The notes beneath the pieces were generated by a model that saw only the letters and a program-made list of their open reading frames with translations, searched no databases and was not told where the DNA came from. From the NCBI GenBank assembly GCA_963575745.1, contig CAUYUJ010018726.1:303496-367495 (forward strand): DNA of 64,000 nt, read 5' to 3'. The position numbers and the translations under genes were made by a program. The DNA comes from Prorocentrum cordatum (Eukaryota > Sar > Dinophyceae > Prorocentrales > Prorocentraceae). Position 1 is the first letter of the stretch. Every line of letters starts with the position of its first letter. Shown here in pieces: positions 21,234 through 31,667 of the stretch.

Positions 21234-23310
21234 TTATGTGTATACGTTGCTTTCTTCTTCTGCCCTGCCTGAGACCGCATAGGATGCCGAGCGCTGAGCA
21301 ACTGCTGAAGGGCGGCCTGTCCAGCCACTGGAAGAGCGGGGTCCTCTGGCACTGGGGCTGGCGACCCGCTGCTTCGAGAAGGCGCGCGCTGCCTTGCCCC
21401 CTCCAGCGACCGCCTTCTTGGCCCACTCTTTCCATTCCGAAAGCTGCGAGGCCGCCTCCAGCGTCCGATGACGAGCGCACTCAGTCTCGAGCTCAGTGAA
21501 ACGATCAGAGATCCAGACCCTTGGGCCGGTCGCTGCAGAGCCCAGGGAGCGCGACTTGTCTTGGGGCGGCCCCTCGGGGACAATCTCTAGGCCCAGTAAG
21601 ATATTGACCAGCTTTTGCTTCCAGGTGTCCAATAGATGCGGACACTTGGCCCCAGGGTCGCCTTCGTTGATAGCTCTGGCTTGCCAAGGCATCGACGAAT
21701 CAACAGAAATCCAGGAGGTCGCTTGCCGCGAAAAAAGACGACGACGGTCTCGTTCCAGCAAGGCAGCTAACGGAACTTTACGAGTCTGGGGCCCCATGGA
21801 GCGGCCAACGTATTTGCGATAATCTTCGGTGACGTGGATTTCGACAGATCCCCTCATTCGGAAGCAAGTCTAGATCATGCTCTAAAGGGTCGCTCCACTG
21901 GATATTCCTTTCTGGCGGCAGTGGGCCCACCGAAGTGCGCGGTGGGCCTTAAGTGCCCAACGGATTGAATCGCACCTGCTGGTCCACGACCGCAGACTGT
22001 CTGAGGATTTTCGTCCGCAGCAGCACTGGGCCATGGGGCAGAAAGAGGTGCCCCTGTGACTACCTGAACATAGCGCACATTTGAACTAATCGACGAAGCG
22101 ATGACGAATTCGCCCAACTCTCTTCTTCCTTAACCCTCAACGACAAAATCCTCATCCTCGGCTTCTCCCGTGGAAGTCCTAGGAGTCAAGCTGAACATGT
22201 GGATCGGCTTGGAGCTGCAATTGCGCCGTGCACATGATGGAGCCAACCAGAAAGCGCGAGGGTCGTGGAGGTGAAGTTTCAACCACCTTGCATGATCCAC
22301 GGCCGTCTCCCGCATAACAAAACACTCCAATCAGTTCCAATATGTCTACGCTCGCGCCCGCAATTCCTAAGTCGTGGATGAGATAGAGCACTGGTAGATC
22401 CCTAGGCCATCGTCGAAACCTACGTTGAGCACGCGACCTACGATCCCCCCGTCGTGCCTGCCAAGCCCTCTAAGCTCGAGGGCACGGGGCCCTATGTCCG
22501 CGGCTGCCAGTATTCCTACACCTCCTGAGTTCAGAAGGGGGAGCACCAGTGCTAAGGGCTTCTCCATGAGGCATCACGTATCCACTGCGACGGGCCCAAC
22601 TCTGGGTCGACATGATCTTGACGGTTTTTTTTCAGGCGGATCTCCCGGAGAGTCAAAGCTTGAAACTTGTTTTGAAAGTCCTTGCCCCAAGAAGCGTCGT
22701 TGCTCGCGTTGTCTCGGAACCCGTTTACGACAGTGTCTGTCGTAGACCAACTGCTAACATAACAGTCGCTCCCCAGATACACAAATCGCACGCTTTGCCT
22801 CCAGCGGGAGGCGTCTTTGACCACGTGGAGTTCGATGCCGAACCAGGCGCCAGTGGGGACGAGGGCGAGGATCCTGAAATCCTTGCCGATGGGGGCCTGC
22901 GAAGTCACATCGCAGAAGGTATTCGCAGCGAGCCCTCCGCCCGACACATTGGGGGGGGGCGCTGCGCCACCATGGCAGAGTTCTCAGGGTTGCTGCAGGG
23001 CCGCAAGGCCGATGCGCCGCCGATGGCGGTGGATGCAGGCGCCGAACCCGAAGCACTTGATCCCGCCAGAGTCCCCTTCGTTAGCCTTCTTGCTTGGGAG
23101 GTGGCCTTCATGCCCGCGCCACGCGTCGGGCGGCCTGGCTGGCCTTCTCGGAACGGCCGCGGCGCCGAGGAGCGGCCACTCGAAGCCATCCAGCTCGGAG
23201 AAGCTAAAGACGACGTTGCTTACTGGCCGCGTGGTCAGCAAGGAGCTTGGCGACCAGACTTTGATCTCCCCCTTGCTCGTAGATGCGCTTGAGGCTGTTC
23301 TGGAGGTCCT
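21234..23310 (-). pseudogene. 5' part of the minus-strand non-LTR element (endonuclease-like and linker)
   Basis: Minus sense. 22552-22947 and 22367-22567 together give a segment ending in NSGGVGILAAADIG...GRVLNVGF, like the middle of an endonuclease/exonuclease/phosphatase (EEP) domain. It continues in other frames to about 22130. 21234-21857 (207 codons) has WKEWAKKAVAGGGKAARAFSK, a linker style seen between EEP and RT. The RT palm motifs that should follow are absent because the next ORF (20986) already lies past RT. This implies a deletion of more than a kilobase at the foldback position. The EEP call is weak; the linker is better. Confidence 0.4.
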
Positions 23311-23836
23311 CGTCGACTAAGCATGACACGTCCATCTGCTGGAAGCCCTGGTTGCCACTGGCACGGGCTCCTGGAGTTTCACGTGGCGCAGCGCCCCCAG
23401 CACCAGGCCCGCCGCTCCGCCCAGCACCAGCGCGCTGAGCCTCCTCATTCTCGCGTTTGGACCGAACTGCGCAGCGCCGCCAGCTCCGCTTTGAGCTCCT
23501 TGATCGCTGCAGGTTCACCTCCTGGCGGCCCCCGAGCCCACGCAGATGGCTTGGGACCACGCGGAGCGGACTGGAGCTGCTTGGCGGCGGAGGTAGCGGC
23601 GCTGGCGATGCGTCGAGGGGCCGCTGCACCACAGCCCCTGCACTTGAGCCTGCTGGCCCAGTTGCCGTCGGTCCCGCATCGGCCCCCCCCCAGCGTGGGA
23701 TACTCTGGGCCCGCCAGCACATCCTTTGGGGGGAGCCCATGAACACCCTAGACACTGATTCGCGCGACGGTGGCTCGCAGGCACGATGCCATTTCGAAGC
23801 ACGTACCTGCAACACTCTCGAGTGCGAAATGGCTGG

Positions 23837-23975
23837 GGTGAGGAGGAGGAGGAGGAGGAGGAGGAGGAGGAGGAGGGGGAGGAGGAGGAGGAGGAGGAGG
23901 AAGAGGATAATGCGGAGGAGGAGGATGCGGACAACGGGGGGGACCAGGGCGGCGATGAAGGAAAAGCCGACGGTT
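23837..23975 (+). repeat. AGG-rich microsatellite
   Basis: About 70 bp of uninterrupted AGG/GGA, then a degenerate part to 23975. Neighbouring 23310-23836 is GC-rich with no gene recognised. Confidence 0.8.
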
Positions 23976-24355
23976 GACAAGGAGGGCGCGCATTGGGTGG
24001 GAGGCCGAAGCCATCGCCATCCTAGACATGAGGATCTTCAACACCGACCGGCACGGTGGTAACCTCCTGCTGACAAAGCCGGCAGGCGCGGGCAGCTTGC
24101 TCCACCGCTCTCCATGAAGCAAGCGGGTCCTGAAGGGGACGGGTCTTGGAGTTGTTTCGCCGTTTAGCCTTCCTGTGCCCTCACGCGCTCAGGGACTGTC
24201 AGAAAACAGCTTAGGATGACAGGTTGGCTGCGGGTCAAAGCCTCGGGACCCAGGAACCGTTTCCCTCAAGACTTGTTGCCTCCATGTTGATCCATGCTGA
24301 TGGTTGACACTTCGCGTGTCCCCAACAGTTCATCTAGAATCAGTGACAGAGTTGG
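23976..24355. other. Unassigned unique sequence
   Basis: No ORF, repeat or RNA gene that I can support. Confidence 0.4.
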
Positions 24356-24640
24356 CCCTCCTGACCTCCTGCACCTTCCTGTCCTACTCTACCTTCCTTA
24401 CGTCCTCTGCCTTCCTGGCCTCATCTGTCTTTCCGGCCTCCTCTGCTTTCTTGGCTTCCTCCTTTTGACACTCTCTGTCTTCCTGGCCTCTTCTGTCCTT
24501 CCGGCTTTATTGGCCTCCTCTTCCTCCGTATTGTCCACCGTCTTCTTGGCCTCTTTTGTTTTCTGGCCCTCCTGTGCCTTCTGGGCCGCCGCTGCCTTTC
24601 CTGTCTCATCTGCCTTCGTCTCCCAGGCCTCGAGGACGGC
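24356..24640 (+). repeat. CTTCCTGGCCTC(C/T)TCTG minisatellite
   Basis: About 12 degenerate ~20-bp units. The minus strand codes an Ala/Glu/Lys-rich stretch (AVLEAWETKADETGKAAAAQK..., 24398-24703) that could be a coiled-coil exon, but the tandem structure explains it equally well. Confidence 0.65.
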
Positions 24641-24694
24641 CTGCATCGCAACGGCATTGCTGTGGATGTTGCCATCCGGATTCGTACGTGTGTG

Positions 24695-24698
<4 letters not shown>

Positions 24699-24731
<33 letters not shown>
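24699..24731. repeat. (TA)n microsatellite
   Basis: About 30 bp of alternating TA preceded by GTGTGTATATACA. Unlike those at 26580 and 35900, it lacks the shared 3' flank. Confidence 0.9.
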
Positions 24732-24733
<2 letters not shown>

Positions 24734-24834
24734 GAGTACCGGGGGCGGGGCCCTCGCCCAACTGCCCCCAGGTCGCCATGGTGGCCTCAGGTCCCCCGGA
24801 GAGTCCCGGCCGTGCCGCGAACCTGCCTAGAGAG

Positions 24835-25395
24835 CCCCAGAACGAGTCCAGAGTGCCCCCACAGGCCCCCAAGACATCCCCAGAGGCCCTCGAAACGATC
24901 ACGATGAGCCCAAGACGGCCCAAGCGGCCGCCAAGACACTCCAAGAAGTCCCCAAGAGGTCTCCCCAGAGGACCCCGAGGAGGGAGAATTGTTTATTTTC
25001 CATTGTGTTATTCTATGTTTTTGGCCTTCTCGCCCTTTCGCCTTCCCGACGCTCCAAGACGGCCCAAGAGGCCCGCCAGGACACCCCAAGACGGCCCAAG
25101 AGGCCCCAAAGACGCTCCCCGGACGGCCCAAGAGACACCCAAGACAGCCCAAGAGGACTCCAAGGCGGCCCCAAGAGGGGCCCTAGAGAACGACGAAACA
25201 TTTCAAAAATCCAGTTTTCCGCCCCGAAGGGGCCCCAGGAGGCTCCAAGAGGGTCCGAAGAGGTCCCCAGAGGCCCTCAAGAGTCCCCAAGGAAATCCGA
25301 ACAGACCCCAAGAGGCCTCCAAAAGACTCCAAGAGACGGCAAATACAGGCCCCCAGAGACCCCCAAGAGACCCCCAAGAGCCCCCATGGAGCCTT
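24835..25395 (+). repeat. CCAAGACGGCCCAAGAGG minisatellite
   Basis: Degenerate ~10-20-bp units; the reverse complement of the 14985-16030 motif. A unique AT-richer insert (TTGTTTATTTTCCATTGTG...) interrupts it at 24988-25045. Confidence 0.7.
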
Positions 25396-25451
25396 CAGGC
25401 CAACACAAGCCGAGGAGGCCCTGCCCAACCCGCGCGAGGCCTTTCTTCGCC

Positions 25452-25485
25452 CCCATGTTCCGGACAAGGCTTTCCGGAACATGGG
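25452..25485. other. Perfect hairpin 1 (13-bp arms)
   Basis: CCCATGTTCCGGA, an 8-nt loop, then TCCGGAACATGGG. It pairs with hairpin 2 at 25608-25639, which differs by a compensated base pair. Confidence 0.75.
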
Positions 25486-25607
25486 AAAGGGATCATGCGC
25501 CGCCGACATCGACGACGACGATCGCGCAAGGTGCAGAGTGCAGGGGTCCAGGGTCGGGTGCGAGCGAATGGGGTGAGGGAGCGCATGACAATGATCAGAG
25601 GCCCGCC

Positions 25608-25639
25608 CCATGTTCTGGAAGCGCGGTTCCAGAACATGG
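25608..25639. other. Perfect hairpin 2 (13-bp arms)
   Basis: CCATGTTCTGGAA, a 6-nt loop, then TTCCAGAACATGG. Relative to hairpin 1, a C on the left arm is T and the partner G on the right arm is A, so pairing is preserved. Confidence 0.75.
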
Positions 25640-25746
25640 CTGGGAGAAGACCCCGCCGCCTTCGTGGCAAGAATCCCCCCCTCAGCGCCCAGGCCGCGCC
25701 CACAACTAGAACCTGAGCGCGCGCGAAGCGCCCCCGATGATTCTAG

Positions 25747-25938
25747 TACGGTAGGTCTGCGTCGTGTCGAGCAGCGGCGACCCCAGCGCGGGCGTTCAAG
25801 GTTGAACGCCGCCGGCGACCCAGAATCGATCGATGTTGAACGATCGGACGTTGCGGCAGCGGCCGATCGTTCAAGGTTGAACGATCCCTGCGGTGTCAAA
25901 AACCAACGCTGGGGTCGGCACGACACGAACCTGCCGTA
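25747..25938. mobile_element. ~190-bp foldback/MITE-like element
   Basis: The ends are imperfect inverted repeats: TACGGTAGGTCTGCGTCGTG... (25747-25788) against the reverse complement of 25907-25938, sharing TACGG.AGGT..CGTGTCG..CGACCCCAGCG. Inside are two perfect palindromes with the same core, at 25791-25810 (9-bp arms) and 25865-25886 (10-bp arms GATCGTTCAA/TTGAACGATC). TA dinucleotides at both ends could be a TA target duplication, but that is weak. Confidence 0.65.
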
Positions 25939-26033
25939 TACATGATCCCGGGCTCCGGGCCCACGGGCCCCCCTCCCCCAGATGGTATGGTCCCAGGATT
26001 CCTCGGGCCCCCCCCCCCGATGGTGTGGTCCCA

Positions 26034-26035
26034 GA

Positions 26036-26116
<81 letters not shown>

Positions 26117-26229
26117 AGCGACGACTACGACGACTACGACGACGACGACGACAACGACCACGACGACGACGACGGCGGCGGCGACGACGCCGGCGGCGGC
26201 GGCGGCGGCGACGACGACGATGACGACGG

Positions 26230-26266
<37 letters not shown>

Positions 26267-26321
26267 AACGATGAGGACGACGAGGACGACGAGGACGACG
26301 ACGACGACGACGACGACCTCT
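26034..26321 (+). repeat. (GAC)n microsatellite, ~290 bp
   Basis: Near-uniform GAC/GACGAC with a GGC-rich middle. ORFs here are poly-Asp, poly-Thr or poly-Arg and are compositional. Confidence 0.95.
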
Positions 26322-26560
26322 GAACCACCACAGCCCCACACCACATCCACAGGGGGGGGGGGGCACCGCAGCGCAGCACCACGCCACGCCCACCTCTGAA
26401 CCACCACAGCACCACACCACATCCACAGGGGGGGAGGGGGGCACCGCAGCGCAGCACCACGCCACGCCCACAGGGGGGGGCGGGGGGGACCATCGCGCGG
26501 GGGGGGGGGGCCCAATGGCATCAGCATTGGGGGGGGAGGGGGGGGGGGCCCAAGCCCTGG
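26322..26560 (+). repeat. Duplicated ~78-bp unit with long G runs
   Basis: Two copies of CCTCTGAACCACCACAGC.CC...CCACATCCACAGGGGGGG...GCACCGCAGCGCAGC, then more G runs of 8-12. The region has strong G-quadruplex potential. Confidence 0.8.
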
Positions 26561-26563
26561 ACC

Positions 26564-26578
26564 ACACATATATATACA

Positions 26579-26620
<42 letters not shown>

Positions 26621-26680
26621 GAGGGGGCCGAACGGTCATTCACTGTCCCTGGGTGCGTGGCTGAAGTGGCATTCCGCGGT
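26564..26680 (+). repeat. (TA)n plus conserved 3' flank, copy 1
   Basis: The TA repeat is followed by TCAGAGTGAGGGGGCCGA.CGGTCATTCA.TGTCCCTGGGTGCGTGGCTGAAGTGG. Essentially the same block follows the TA repeat at 35928-35985. TGGCTGAAGTGG resembles a tRNA A box, but no B box follows at the right spacing. Confidence 0.75.
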
Positions 26681-26724
26681 GCGGATTCGTGTTGTTGTTG
26701 AATTCTCATTTCTGAAAAATAATT

Positions 26725-27910
26725 ATTGTTGATCCCCCCTGTCCGGTGCCCATTGGTTTTTTCAATTGAAGTGCGTCTTCCGGGGCTCGCACCTTGTTTT
26801 TTGACAGGGAAAGCATTGCGGATCAGATTGCGTTGTTGGGCCCCGGACTACAACAACAACGGCTCCCGCCTGAGACTTCCTCACAATTTACTCAGGACCC
26901 CCGCTCCCGCCTGAGACTTCCTCAAAATTTACTTCGGAAGGGCGCTCCCGCTTCAGACTTCCTCACATTTTATTCAGAAACGGCGCTGCCGCTTGAGACT
27001 TCCTTAATCAGGACCCTTGCTCCCGCCCGAGACTTCCTCATAATTTACTCAGGAATGGCGCTCTCGCTTAGGACTTCCTCGCAATTTATTGCAGCATCGC
27101 GTTCTCGACGCTCAGCAACCACGCTCGCGCCAAGGACGCCCTCGCAATTTACTTAGGAATCGCGCTCTCGCTTAATATTTCCTCGCAATTTACGCAAAAA
27201 TCCCGTTTGAATGTCCCGCCCGTCCGACCCGCCCGCCAGGGTCCGCCCGCCCGACCGGCGCTCCCGCCTGAGACGTCCGACAATGTACTCGGGACCCCCG
27301 CTCCCGCCCAACTCTTCCTTGAGGAATACGCCCTCGCCTAGGACTTCCTCGAACGTTCACACTCTTACCCTCCTGCCCCTTCCTCCCCATCCAACCTCCC
27401 TCCTCCTTCCCCTCTCCCTCATATCCACCCTCCTCCTCCCTCTTCCTCTCTCCCCTCACCCTCCTCCCATAACCCTCCTCCCTCCTCTCTTCGCCCTCCC
27501 CTCTCCAGCCTCCTCCTTCCTCCCTCCTCTGTCTCTCTATCTCCAATCGTCCCCCCCCCTCCTCGCCCCCTCTCTCCTGGCGTGTTCCCCTTTAGCCTCG
27601 TCCTTCCCCCCCCCTTCCCCCCACTCTCCCTCGTTCTCCCCCTTCCTCTTCTTGCAGGGCCCGCGCTAATTCCAATGGTGGGCAAAGAGATGCGTGCCCC
27701 ATCCTCCGAATAATTCCCCGCCCGTTCACGCCCGCTTGTCTAAGCCCGCCCGCCCCCGCAAAAAGAAAGAATCCCCCCCAGAAGGGGGTACGCTCGAAGA
27801 CGAAGGGGGCGGGTATCGAGGGCGTGGGTATACACGTTGCATGGCGCGCGGGCAAGTAAGAGCGAACAGTTTTAAAATGATTGTTGTTTTGTTGTGGTTG
27901 TTGTTGTTGT
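26725..27910 (+). repeat. Composite dispersed repeat, copy 1
   Basis: Ordered modules: GTTGATCCCCC...CGGGGCTCGCA; ACAACAACGGCTCCCGCCTGA; ~10 degenerate 45-60-bp CTCCCGC..GACTTCCTC.CAATTTA units; a C/T-rich stretch (27360-27660); CGAAGACGAAGGGGGCGGGTATCGAGG; GTAAGAGCGAACAGT; then a GTT tract. The same modules occur in the same order at 55420-56690. The pyrimidine-rich middle gives compositional ORFs only. Confidence 0.75.
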
Positions 27911-27916
27911 TGCTGT

Positions 27917-27979
<63 letters not shown>

Positions 27980-28123
27980 GTTGTTTGTTGATTGCTGATT
28001 GTTGTTTGGTTGTTTGTTGTTGTTTGGTGTTGTTGTTGTTGTTGTTGGTGTTGTTGTTTGTGTTTGTTGTTTGTGTTTGTTGTTTGTTGTTGTTGGTGTT
28101 GTTGTTCTTGTTGTTGTTGTTTG
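27885..28123 (+). repeat. (GTT)n microsatellite, ~240 bp
   Basis: GTT with GTTT interruptions, immediately after the composite repeat. Poly-Val/Cys and poly-Asn/Thr ORFs are compositional. Confidence 0.95.
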
Positions 28124-28125
28124 TT

Positions 28126-28206
28126 GTCGTCGTCCCACCCGCAACCCGCTCCGCGACCCACCCGCGACCCACCCCGCGACCCACCCGCGACCCACCCGCG
28201 ACCCAC
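28126..28206 (+). repeat. CCCACCCGCGA short array
   Basis: About seven ~11-bp units. Same family as 34845-35030 and 36022-36410. The junction GTCGTCCCACCCGC is shared with 36021. Confidence 0.9.
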
Positions 28207-28309
28207 GGTTAACCGTGAGTGTGTAGTGCTAAAGTCGCAAGTGCACAGCAGTAAGTGCACAGTTGCGTTCTCGATGGAGTGCTCGGTGCACGGTACTGCA
28301 AAGTAAAAC

Positions 28310-28655
28310 TCAATGCTAAAAGCCAATGCTAAAAGCCAATGCTAACCTCCAATGCTAAAAGCCAATGCTAAAAGCCAATGTTACAAGCAAATGCTACAAG
28401 CCAATGCTAAAAGCCAATGCTAAAAGCCAATGCTAAAAACCAATGCGAAAATCCAATGCTAAAAGCCAATGCGAAAAAAAAACAATGCTAAAAGACAGTG
28501 CTAAATTCCAATGCTAAAATCCAATGCTAAAATCCAATGCTAAAATCCAATGCTAAACTAAAATCCAATGCTAAAAGCCAATGCTAAAATCCAATTCTAA
28601 AATCAAATGCTACAACCCAATGCTAAAATCCAATGCTAAAATCCAATGCTAAAAC
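28310..28655 (+). repeat. CTAAAAGCCAATG minisatellite, short block
   Basis: About 25 copies of a 13-bp unit (AATGCTAAAAGCC / AATGCTAAAATCC). It lacks the GC-rich cassettes that punctuate the long block at 31668-34795. Confidence 0.95.
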
Positions 28656-30580
28656 TCATCTGGGCTTTCGGTGGGGTCACGACACGTGTGAAGGTTGAGC
28701 CAATCTGGGTGCGGTGGGCGCATGCGAACGGTGGAGTTTGTGCCTTCGTTGGGGCTCCCTGTGGGGCCACGAAACGTGTGAAGGTTGTGCCAAAGTGGGC
28801 GCAATGGGTGCATGCGAACGCTGGCATTTGGGCCTTCGGTGAGACTCCCAAGGGGGCCACGAAACGTGCGAGGGGCCTGCCAAAATGGGTGCGGCGGGTG
28901 CATGCGAACGCTGGTGGGCCTTCGGTGGGGTCACGAAACGTGTGAAGGTTGAGCCAAACTGGGTGCGGTGGGCGCATGCGGACGGTGGAATTTGTGCCTT
29001 CGGTGGGGCTCCTTATGGGGCCACGAAGCGTGTGATGGGGCGTGCCACAATGGGCGCGGTGGGTGCATGCGAGCGCTGGCATGTGGGTTTTCGGTGAATC
29101 TCCCGGTGCGCGCCGCGTGCGAGCTCGCACGCGCGGAAGCGCTTTCGGAGCGCGTCCGAGTGCACCGCGTGCGAGCGGCGCGGAAGAGCTTTCGGGGCGC
29201 GTCAGACTGCGCCGCGCGCGAGCGGGCACGCACGGAAGCGCTGTCGGGGCGCGCCAGAGTGCGCCACGTGCGTGCGGGCGCGCACGGGAGCGCTTTCGGA
29301 GCGCGCCAGAGTGCGCCGCGTGTGAGCAGGCACGCATGGAAGCGCCTTCTGGCTGCGCCCGAGTGCACCGCGTGCGAGCGGGCACGCGCAGGAGCGCCTT
29401 CTGGGTGCGCCGGAGTGCGCCGCGTGCGAGCGGGCGCGCACGGGGGCGCATTCGGGGCGCGCCAGAATTCACCGCGTGCGAGCGGGCACGCGCGGGGGCG
29501 CTTTCGGGGCGCGCCAGACTCCGCCGCGTGCGAGCGGGCACGCACGGAAGCACAGTCGGAGCGCGCCAGAATGCACCGCGTGCGAGCCGGCACGCGCTTG
29601 TGAGGGGCGTGCCAAAATAGGTGCGGTGGGCGCGTGCGAACGCTTCTGGTGCCTTTTCGATGGGACTCCCTGTATGGCCACGAAGCGTGTGAAGGGTGTG
29701 CCAGAATTGGTGCGGTAGGCGCGCGCGAACGCTGGCATTTGGGCCTTCGGTGGGGCGTGCCAACATGTGCGCGGTGGGCGCATGCGGACGCTAGCATGTG
29801 GGCCGCCGGTGGAGCTCCCTATGAGGTCACGAAACGTGTGCGTGGTGCCAAAATGGGCACGGTGGGCGCATGCGAACGCTGGCATTTGGGCCTTCGGTGG
29901 GGCTCCTTGCGGGGGCCACGAAGCGTGTGGGGGGCGTGCCACAATGCGTGCGGTGGACGCATGCGAACGATGGCATTTTCGCATTCGGTGGGATTCCCGA
30001 TGGGGCGCCGAAGCGTGTGAGGGCGTGTCAAAATGGGTGCAGTGGGCGCATGCGAACGCTGGCGTTTGGGCATTCGGCGGGGCTCCCTACGGGGCCCCTG
30101 CAACGTGTGAGGGGCGTGCCGACATGCGCGCGGCGGGCGCATGCGAACGCTGGCACTTGGGTTTTCGGCGGGGCTCCCTATGGGGCCACGAACCGTGTAA
30201 GCGCGCGTCAAAATGCGCGCGCTGGGCGCATGCGAACGCTAGCATTTGGGCCTTCGGTGGCGTTCCCTGTGGGGCAACGAAACGTGTGAAGGGGTGTGCC
30301 AAAATGGGTGCGGTGGGCGCGTGCGAACGCTGGCATTTGGGCCTTCGGTGGGGCTCCTGGTGGGGCCCCGAAGCGTGTGAGCGGTGTGCCGAACTAAGTG
30401 CGGTGGGCGCCTGCGAACGCTGGCATTTGTTCGGTGGGGCTCCATGTAGGGCCACGAAAAGTGTGAGGAGTGTGCCAAAATGGGTTCGGTGGGCGCGCGC
30501 GAACGGTGGGGCCCCCCATAGGGCCACGAAGCGTGCGAGGGGCGTGCCGAAGCAAAAACATGCGGAGCCCATAGGCGAGG
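28656..30580 (+). repeat. 90-bp satellite
   Basis: About 15-17 copies outside the nested block. CATGCGAACG occurs at 28721, 28811 and 28901, an exact 90-bp spacing at the start. Each unit runs GCATGCGAACGCTGGCATTTGGGCCTTCGGTGGGGCTCCC..GGGGCCACGAA.CGTGTGA...GTGCCAAAATGGGTGCGGTGGGC. The period is a multiple of three, so long ORFs persist on both strands without being genes. The same family lies reversed at 57675-58030. Confidence 0.9.
29098..29605 (+). repeat. Nested ~60-bp satellite inside the 90-bp array
   Basis: About eight units of GCGCGCCAGA.TGC.CCGCGTGCGAGCGGGCACGC.CGG.AGCGCTTTCGG interrupt the 90-bp array. This period is also a multiple of three. Confidence 0.85.
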
Positions 30581-31667
30581 AGGGCAAGGAGGGATAATTG
30601 GGCGGAGGAGGAGGAGAGGAGAAGAGAGGATATAAGAGGAGCGCGGGGACCGTCTCTTCATAACGAGGGCCCAACGCCACAGGATGGGTCGGATAAGCGC
30701 TGACCCAACACCACAGGATCGTTGGGGATAACAAGTTTACATTCGACTTGCTACCACTGCAATGCAGCACGGGGTTGCGAACACCGTCCTTCAGGATATG
30801 CCCCGCCACCCTCCAAAGGCTAGGACCAGGGGGCGGGCTTCGGTAGGCCCGCCGCATTGCTTTCACTGCCCCGCGGCGGCAATTGCATGTGAGACGAGAC
30901 GTATTCCTCAACGCTTGCCCCCACGCGCGACCTAATTGCAACGGCGCTTGTCCCCTCGAGTTCGTGACCGTTCTTCTAAGCAGAGGCGAGCACCTAGACG
31001 ATCAAAAGAGGGGACCGCCGCTTTATTCGCCAAGCTTGCCAGAAGACGCCTGGATTGGACGCGCCGGATTCGTGCAGCGCGCGTATCGCGCGCATGAGCG
31101 GGGCACCAGCCACTGAGCATGCAGCAATTGCTTTGAAAACCCAGCGGTGCAGACAGCGTGTCCGTTGCATTTGGCGTTGATTATATAGGCTTGCGCCACA
31201 TCCGCCGACCCCTCTATAAACTACTGCGCCTCCAGGAGTGCAATCCACGAGGCTTGTCCGAATCATGACGCGGCGCTCGACATCGTTCCTGCTGCCTCGT
31301 TGTTGTTATCGTATTTTCTGGGACCCACGCTTTGTCCCGATCCGTTCCCTGGCGGCTCCCGGTGGGCTCCGAGACGGCTTCCCGCTGCACGCCGAGGGTG
31401 TCAAAAACCATCTCTGGGCCAGCTGAAGCGACTGCTGACGCGCGCGAGAAGGAGTTCGCTCGGCAGCAGCACATCAGCGACCGGGCGGGAGCTACGGGGG
31501 GTGGGTCAAGACCGGGCGGGGTCTATGGGGAGGGAGGAGGAGAGGGAGAAGGCAAAGGAGGAACCCTGCGCGGGCCTCGTTGCCATGCTTCTGATTGTCT
31601 CGAGTCGTGTTTCCGCTGCATCCCTGGCTTCTTTTCCGCGTATCCACTCGTTCCGAGTCGTGCTCGT
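30581..31667. other. Unique interval after the 90-bp satellite
   Basis: An AGG tract at 30600-30635 is followed by GCGGGGACCGTCTC...CGAGGGCCCAACGCCACAGGATG (30632-30684), which recurs reversed at about 57576-57640 beside the other 90-bp array. No gene is recognised in the remaining ~980 bp. Short ORFs at 31238-31742 are not supported. Confidence 0.5.

Noticed and set aside
24556-25716. 386-codon plus-strand ORF
   Set aside because: Spans a TA microsatellite and the CCAAGACGGCC minisatellite; no domain and no codon signature.
27211-27669. ORF in the pyrimidine-rich stretch
   Set aside because: Part of the composite dispersed repeat; Leu/Pro/Ser composition from CTCC repeats.
28636-30597. Long ORFs on both strands (up to 376 codons)
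   Set aside because: Caused by 90-bp and 60-bp periods divisible by three; open on both strands and without a domain.
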